Of a DNA stretch of 9,330 bases, positions 6,060 to 9,330 are shown piece by piece. The translations under genes and the position numbers were made by a program. Origin of the DNA: an uncultured Bacillota bacterium (GTDB lineage: Bacteria > Bacillota > Clostridia > Peptostreptococcales > Anaerovoracaceae); contig CAUHLX010000093.1 of the NCBI GenBank assembly GCA_959606705.1, positions 1 through 9,330 of the forward strand, written 5' to 3'. Numbering within the stretch: position 1 is the first letter of the stretch; each line of letters begins with the position of its first letter. The notes below the pieces were generated by a model. That model had not been told where the DNA came from. It saw nothing but the letters and a program-made list of their open reading frames with translations, and searched no databases.

Positions 6060-9000
6060 TCACCGAGTTGTACTATCTTTACTGAGCAAAATCGGTTGAG
6101 TTTCCCACATATCATCGCGATAGAAAGCAATGTGGCAATTATCTTTTTCAGCATAAAATTCGCCAAACTTCTCTCCCGACTTTCCACCTTCTCTACGATA
6201 TTCGCGAACTACCCATAATAACGTATTTCCACGTTCTTTTAAGATGCTAAAAAGTTCTTCCTTGTCAACCAGAAGATAGTCTTGATATGTTCTCCACTTC
6301 TCGCCCGCAATACAATATTCTGCTTTTATATGTTTCTTGTCATTATAGAACAAATACCCATCTGAATTGCTAATGCCCAACATTTCTCTTATCGGGGAAG
6401 ACGGCAAATCATAATATACGTCCCCATATTCTTGGTAATTATAGCAGCACCTATCAACAGCGGACTGGATGTTTACCCCCGGGAACTCTTCAACAAATCT
6501 GCTGTTATATCGCTGTTTCCATGGGAACCAACAAACCTCTTTGGGAGTAATATAACAGGATGTATGTATGCCTCCCATCCAGTCTGTAGGATTCGCAACA
6601 CTCTTTGCCAATTGGGTATCATTACTCAACTCATTAAGGAAAATGTCCCATTGTTCCTCTGAAATGATAATAGAGCTAATAAACAAGCAGGTTTCTACTC
6701 CTGAAGGGCTGTAAAAACACGAAAACCCTCCAAGTGCCATTAAGTCGTTGCTCTTAATCTTATATTTATAATCGCTATTGCTAATAAACAACCATTTTTC
6801 CCAATCGATGTCTGGAGACTCAAGGACCAAGTTAATCACATTTTCCTTTGTACTGCAATCACCGGATAATATGACCACATCCTTTTCAGGGATATGCCAA
6901 GGCTGATCTTCAGGAATATTATCTGGATCAATTTGATTTAGTTCCTGTATCGGGATAATAAAATCATCCAGCAATCCATAGTCAGAGACTCGAAACACGT
7001 CAAAGTCATCACAATATAAAAGCCGATCCGCTAAGTATCCTCCAATTTCATTTCTTGCTTGCCACACATATTTCTCGCAAATGGTCATAACTTGACTTTG
7101 CGCTCCGTGCGTGGCTTTATGATGGGAACCACTAATTGCACAATCCGCGCCAATTGCTTTTTTCTTATCTCTATCATAACGTTGGAAATCACTTTCATTC
7201 CATCCACATTGAGAGACGAAGGCAAAGGCAGCAGAAATCAGAAATTGATTAGTTGAAATTCCGCTGTACTGTGGCTGCTCGTTAGAAATTTCTGATATAA
7301 GTTTTTCAAATTGATTCCGTACCCGCCTATCATAATCAGAGAAACACGATGTAAAATGATCAATCAACACATATCTCCCCAAATCATAATTGATTCCACT
7401 ATATCCTCCCATATAAGTACCCGCTAAGGCTTCATAGTCAAGTGGAATAAAATTATTTGATGTATTATACGGCGGTAAAAAGGACTCCGTTGCCTCAGCG
7501 TCCAAAATACCTAATGCGATTGCTTTTTGAACTATGGCACAGGAATAATATCTAATTGCAATATCCCGGTTTTCTTCAATTCTTTCTACTGCTAAAACAT
7601 TTTCAAGCAACCACTTGGAAGCATCTTCAATAAGGCGCTGATTCCCATCCTCAAGTAATAGGCACATTAGTATCGAGAAAATATCAGCACGAACTTGAGG
7701 ATCATTTACATCAGAAAACTTGATAAACAGCTTGTAAAACTCATCTGGGGCTACTCGGGCCCATTGCATAAGCGCCCCTCTATAAAACTTTCTTAGAGAG
7801 TTATTTACCGAGGAGAGCGCCCACGCATATACCAACGGGCAACCGGTAGCCATATCATCTTCAGAAAGCGTATAATCCTCATCATTTAGTGCTAGTTCTC
7901 TTGAGGAGTACCACTTATCCGCATACGAGCCCCTTAAAAAACTAGGCACAGACCATATTATGTCTCGCTGTGCAGGATACTTAAATCCAGATAGGAACTC
8001 ATCAAGTAGTGCGCATCCGAGCGGATGGCTTGAATTTCTTGCTAGCGGCAAAATTATATTATTTGTTATGGATATAACAGCTTCTCTGCTCTCTGACATT
8101 CTTTGCAGAAGCAGTGGTTTGTATTCGTTGGCTTGATTTGGATTCGAGTGTCGTAGGGCAAGAAAGCATAGTTCTTCCTCGAACCACGAACCCACAATTT
8201 TATTAAGGGTGGCATTATCAGTTATGAGATAGTCAAATCGTTGAATAGAGATAATTGCTAACGCATAAAGCGTGTTTTTATGTAGATACTTACATTTCTC
8301 AAAATCAATGTTCGCAGGAGTTTTATATTCATCTAGCAGAACCAATGCTGATGCGTGGTCGAAATAACCCTGAATCCCCGGATAATAAAAATAGGTGCGA
8401 GGAGAGAGATACCCTGTGTTATGTTCGCAGAACAATCTAAGAATTCCATAGTCAGTTAAATACTGCAACAAAATCTCTGCCCGCTCTCTATTGAGAAGTA
8501 ATTCTTTTGTTAGTAAGTCTAGAAGTAAATTCTGCTCCAAGCAACGCTCTACATTAAATGATATCGCAAGCATTTGTATCGTTCTCAAAATATATTGGTT
8601 GCTTAGAAGTCCAGAACTTATCTTTTCACAAAATTCCTTCTCAAGGATATTAATTTTTTCTTGCAAAAGAGTTGTCAGCGAAACATCGATTTGATCATGA
8701 TATTCTATCGTTTTCCCTTTATGTAAATCGCAAAATAGTTTCAGTGCCAGTGGCGTTGTTAGCGCATACTTTAGCAAACTCTCATTTACAACATTGATAT
8801 CAAATGCCCTAGTATAACTTGAAAAAAGTTTATGTACTGGCACATCACCGCTTGTTCCAAGATTAATTATTCTTGCGTATTCAGCATAGGAATCGAACGC
8901 ATACGGTCTGGACGTAAAGCAAAATCTAATTTGGGGATATTTCTGCACAATAACATTTGTCTCTTGAATTCGGTCAATCCATTTCTGATGAGACGATGAC

Positions 9001-9330
9001 TCATCAATGCCGTCAATCATAACTATTATCTTCGGCAGAACCTTCACATACCCTGATGGATCTAGAACATTGAACCGTTTTCTGTTCGCCAATGAAGATA
9101 GTGCCTGCCAAATCTCATCTTCACCCCAAGAAGCGGATAACCCTAAGCATGAAGCGATTATATCTTTCCACGTTTGTTCAACTGGTATATCACGGGCTTG
9201 AAGCAATATTGGAGCATGGAAGTTATTGTCTAATAACTTCTCTGTTTCTGATGCAATGCCATGAGTTTTTCCAGTCCCGGGTTCACCCAAAAAGAGCAAA
9301 CTGCTTTTGTCGTTACCGAGACTAACAACT
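6060..9330 (-). CDS. STAND/NACHT-type NTPase, Avs-like, N-terminus missing
   Basis: The frame is open to the right edge, so the true start and N-terminal domain lie outside; 1089 residues are visible, ending at TGA (6060-6062). An apparent TTG start at 9297-9299 falls just before the Walker A loop and is not real. The P-loop module has LLFLGEPGTGKT (Walker A, bases 9264-9287), IIVMIDGIDES (Walker B, 8997-9029; the DGxDE form is typical of NACHT ATPases), CFTSRPY (8901-8921) and TPLALKL, like the GxPLAL motif opening the winged-helix part of STAND proteins. About 900 residues follow, largely helical and without clear short repeats, then a more beta-like C-terminus with many Trp and Tyr. KYVWQARNEIGGYLADRL (7020-7073) resembles, from memory, the GKKYQWIA-type motif of long defence ATPases. 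The architecture fits Avs proteins, which bind a phage protein through the C-terminus, oligomerise and switch on an N-terminal effector. The low GC of the gene suggests acquisition. The antiviral role is inferred; other STAND regulators are possible. Confidence 0.85.
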   Translation of the reverse strand, partial: VVSLGNDKSSLLFLGEPGTGKTHGIASETEKLLDNNFHAPILLQARDIPVEQTWKDIIASCLGLSASWGEDEIWQALSSLANRKRFNVLDPSGYVKVLPKIIVMIDGIDESSSHQKWIDRIQETNVIVQKYPQIRFCFTSRPYAFDSYAEYARIINLGTSGDVPVHKLFSSYTRAFDINVVNESLLKYALTTPLALKLFCDLHKGKTIEYHDQIDVSLTTLLQEKINILEKEFCEKISSGLLSNQYILRTIQMLAISFNVERCLEQNLLLDLLTKELLLNRERAEILLQYLTDYGILRLFCEHNTGYLSPRTYFYYPGIQGYFDHASALVLLDEYKTPANIDFEKCKYLHKNTLYALAIISIQRFDYLITDNATLNKIVGSWFEEELCFLALRHSNPNQANEYKPLLLQRMSESREAVISITNNIILPLARNSSHPLGCALLDEFLSGFKYPAQRDIIWSVPSFLRGSYADKWYSSRELALNDEDYTLSEDDMATGCPLVYAWALSSVNNSLRKFYRGALMQWARVAPDEFYKLFIKFSDVNDPQVRADIFSILMCLLLEDGNQRLIEDASKWLLENVLAVERIEENRDIAIRYYSCAIVQKAIALGILDAEATESFLPPYNTSNNFIPLDYEALAGTYMGGYSGINYDLGRYVLIDHFTSCFSDYDRRVRNQFEKLISEISNEQPQYSGISTNQFLISAAFAFVSQCGWNESDFQRYDRDKKKAIGADCAISGSHHKATHGAQSQVMTICEKYVWQARNEIGGYLADRLLYCDDFDVFRVSDYGLLDDFIIPIQELNQIDPDNIPEDQPWHIPEKDVVILSGDCSTKENVINLVLESPDIDWEKWLFISNSDYKYKIKSNDLMALGGFSCFYSPSGVETCLFISSIIISEEQWDIFLNELSNDTQLAKSVANPTDWMGGIHTSCYITPKEVCWFPWKQRYNSRFVEEFPGVNIQSAVDRCCYNYQEYGDVYYDLPSSPIREMLGISNSDGYLFYNDKKHIKAEYCIAGEKWRTYQDYLLVDKEELFSILKERGNTLLWVVREYRREGGKSGEKFGEFYAEKDNCHIAFYRDDMWETQPILLSKDSTTR

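Noticed and set aside
9297..9299. TTG as the start of the NTPase
   Set aside because: The frame continues open to the window edge and this codon lies inside the beta strand just before Walker A, so the real start is upstream.
1..9330. CRISPR array, tRNA or rRNA genes, insertion sequences
   Set aside because: No regularly spaced repeats, cloverleaf-like segments, rRNA motifs or transposase motifs were seen.

Overview
The window looks like chromosomal DNA of a Gram-positive anaerobe of the Bacillota, probably Clostridia. The reasons are strong AAGGAG/GGAGG-type ribosome binding sites, a PAS-GAF-GGDEF-EAL protein of a style common in Clostridia, and moderate, patchy GC content. The genus cannot be named from sequence alone.

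Layout. (1) Positions 1-1577, + strand: the C-terminal end of glutamine-dependent NAD synthetase (nadE), then, 32 bases later, a complete cyclopropane-fatty-acyl-phospholipid synthase (cfa). The two are probably cotranscribed and end at a long stem-loop at 1610-1657. (2) Positions 1682-5337, - strand, convergent with cfa: a large membrane-anchored GGDEF-EAL protein (906 aa), followed 80 bases downstream by an unrecognised 284-aa helical protein carrying an RN-x3-H motif of the HEPN kind. They look like a two-gene operon with a plausible promoter at 5426-5454. (3) Positions 5338-6059: about 720 bases with no convincing gene. They hold a GC-richer block ending in a near-perfect terminator-like hairpin (5579-5621), an AT-rich stretch, a second hairpin (5932-5970) and an AT-rich inverted repeat (5998-6034). 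(4) Positions 6060-9330, - strand: most of a very large P-loop NTPase of the STAND/NACHT type, resembling antiviral Avs-like proteins. Its N-terminus, where the effector domain should lie, is beyond the right edge.

How the parts relate. The left half is housekeeping (NAD synthesis, membrane lipid modification). The middle is c-di-GMP signalling plus an unknown possible RNase-fold partner. The right part is most likely the edge of an accessory or defence region: composition drops from roughly 58% GC in a sampled row of cfa to 33-40% in sampled rows of the NTPase gene, and the two sides are separated by a noncoding, hairpin-rich junction. The strongest candidate for something new is the STAND protein, with whatever effector and partners lie to its right. 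The second is the HEPN-motif protein paired with the c-di-GMP enzyme.
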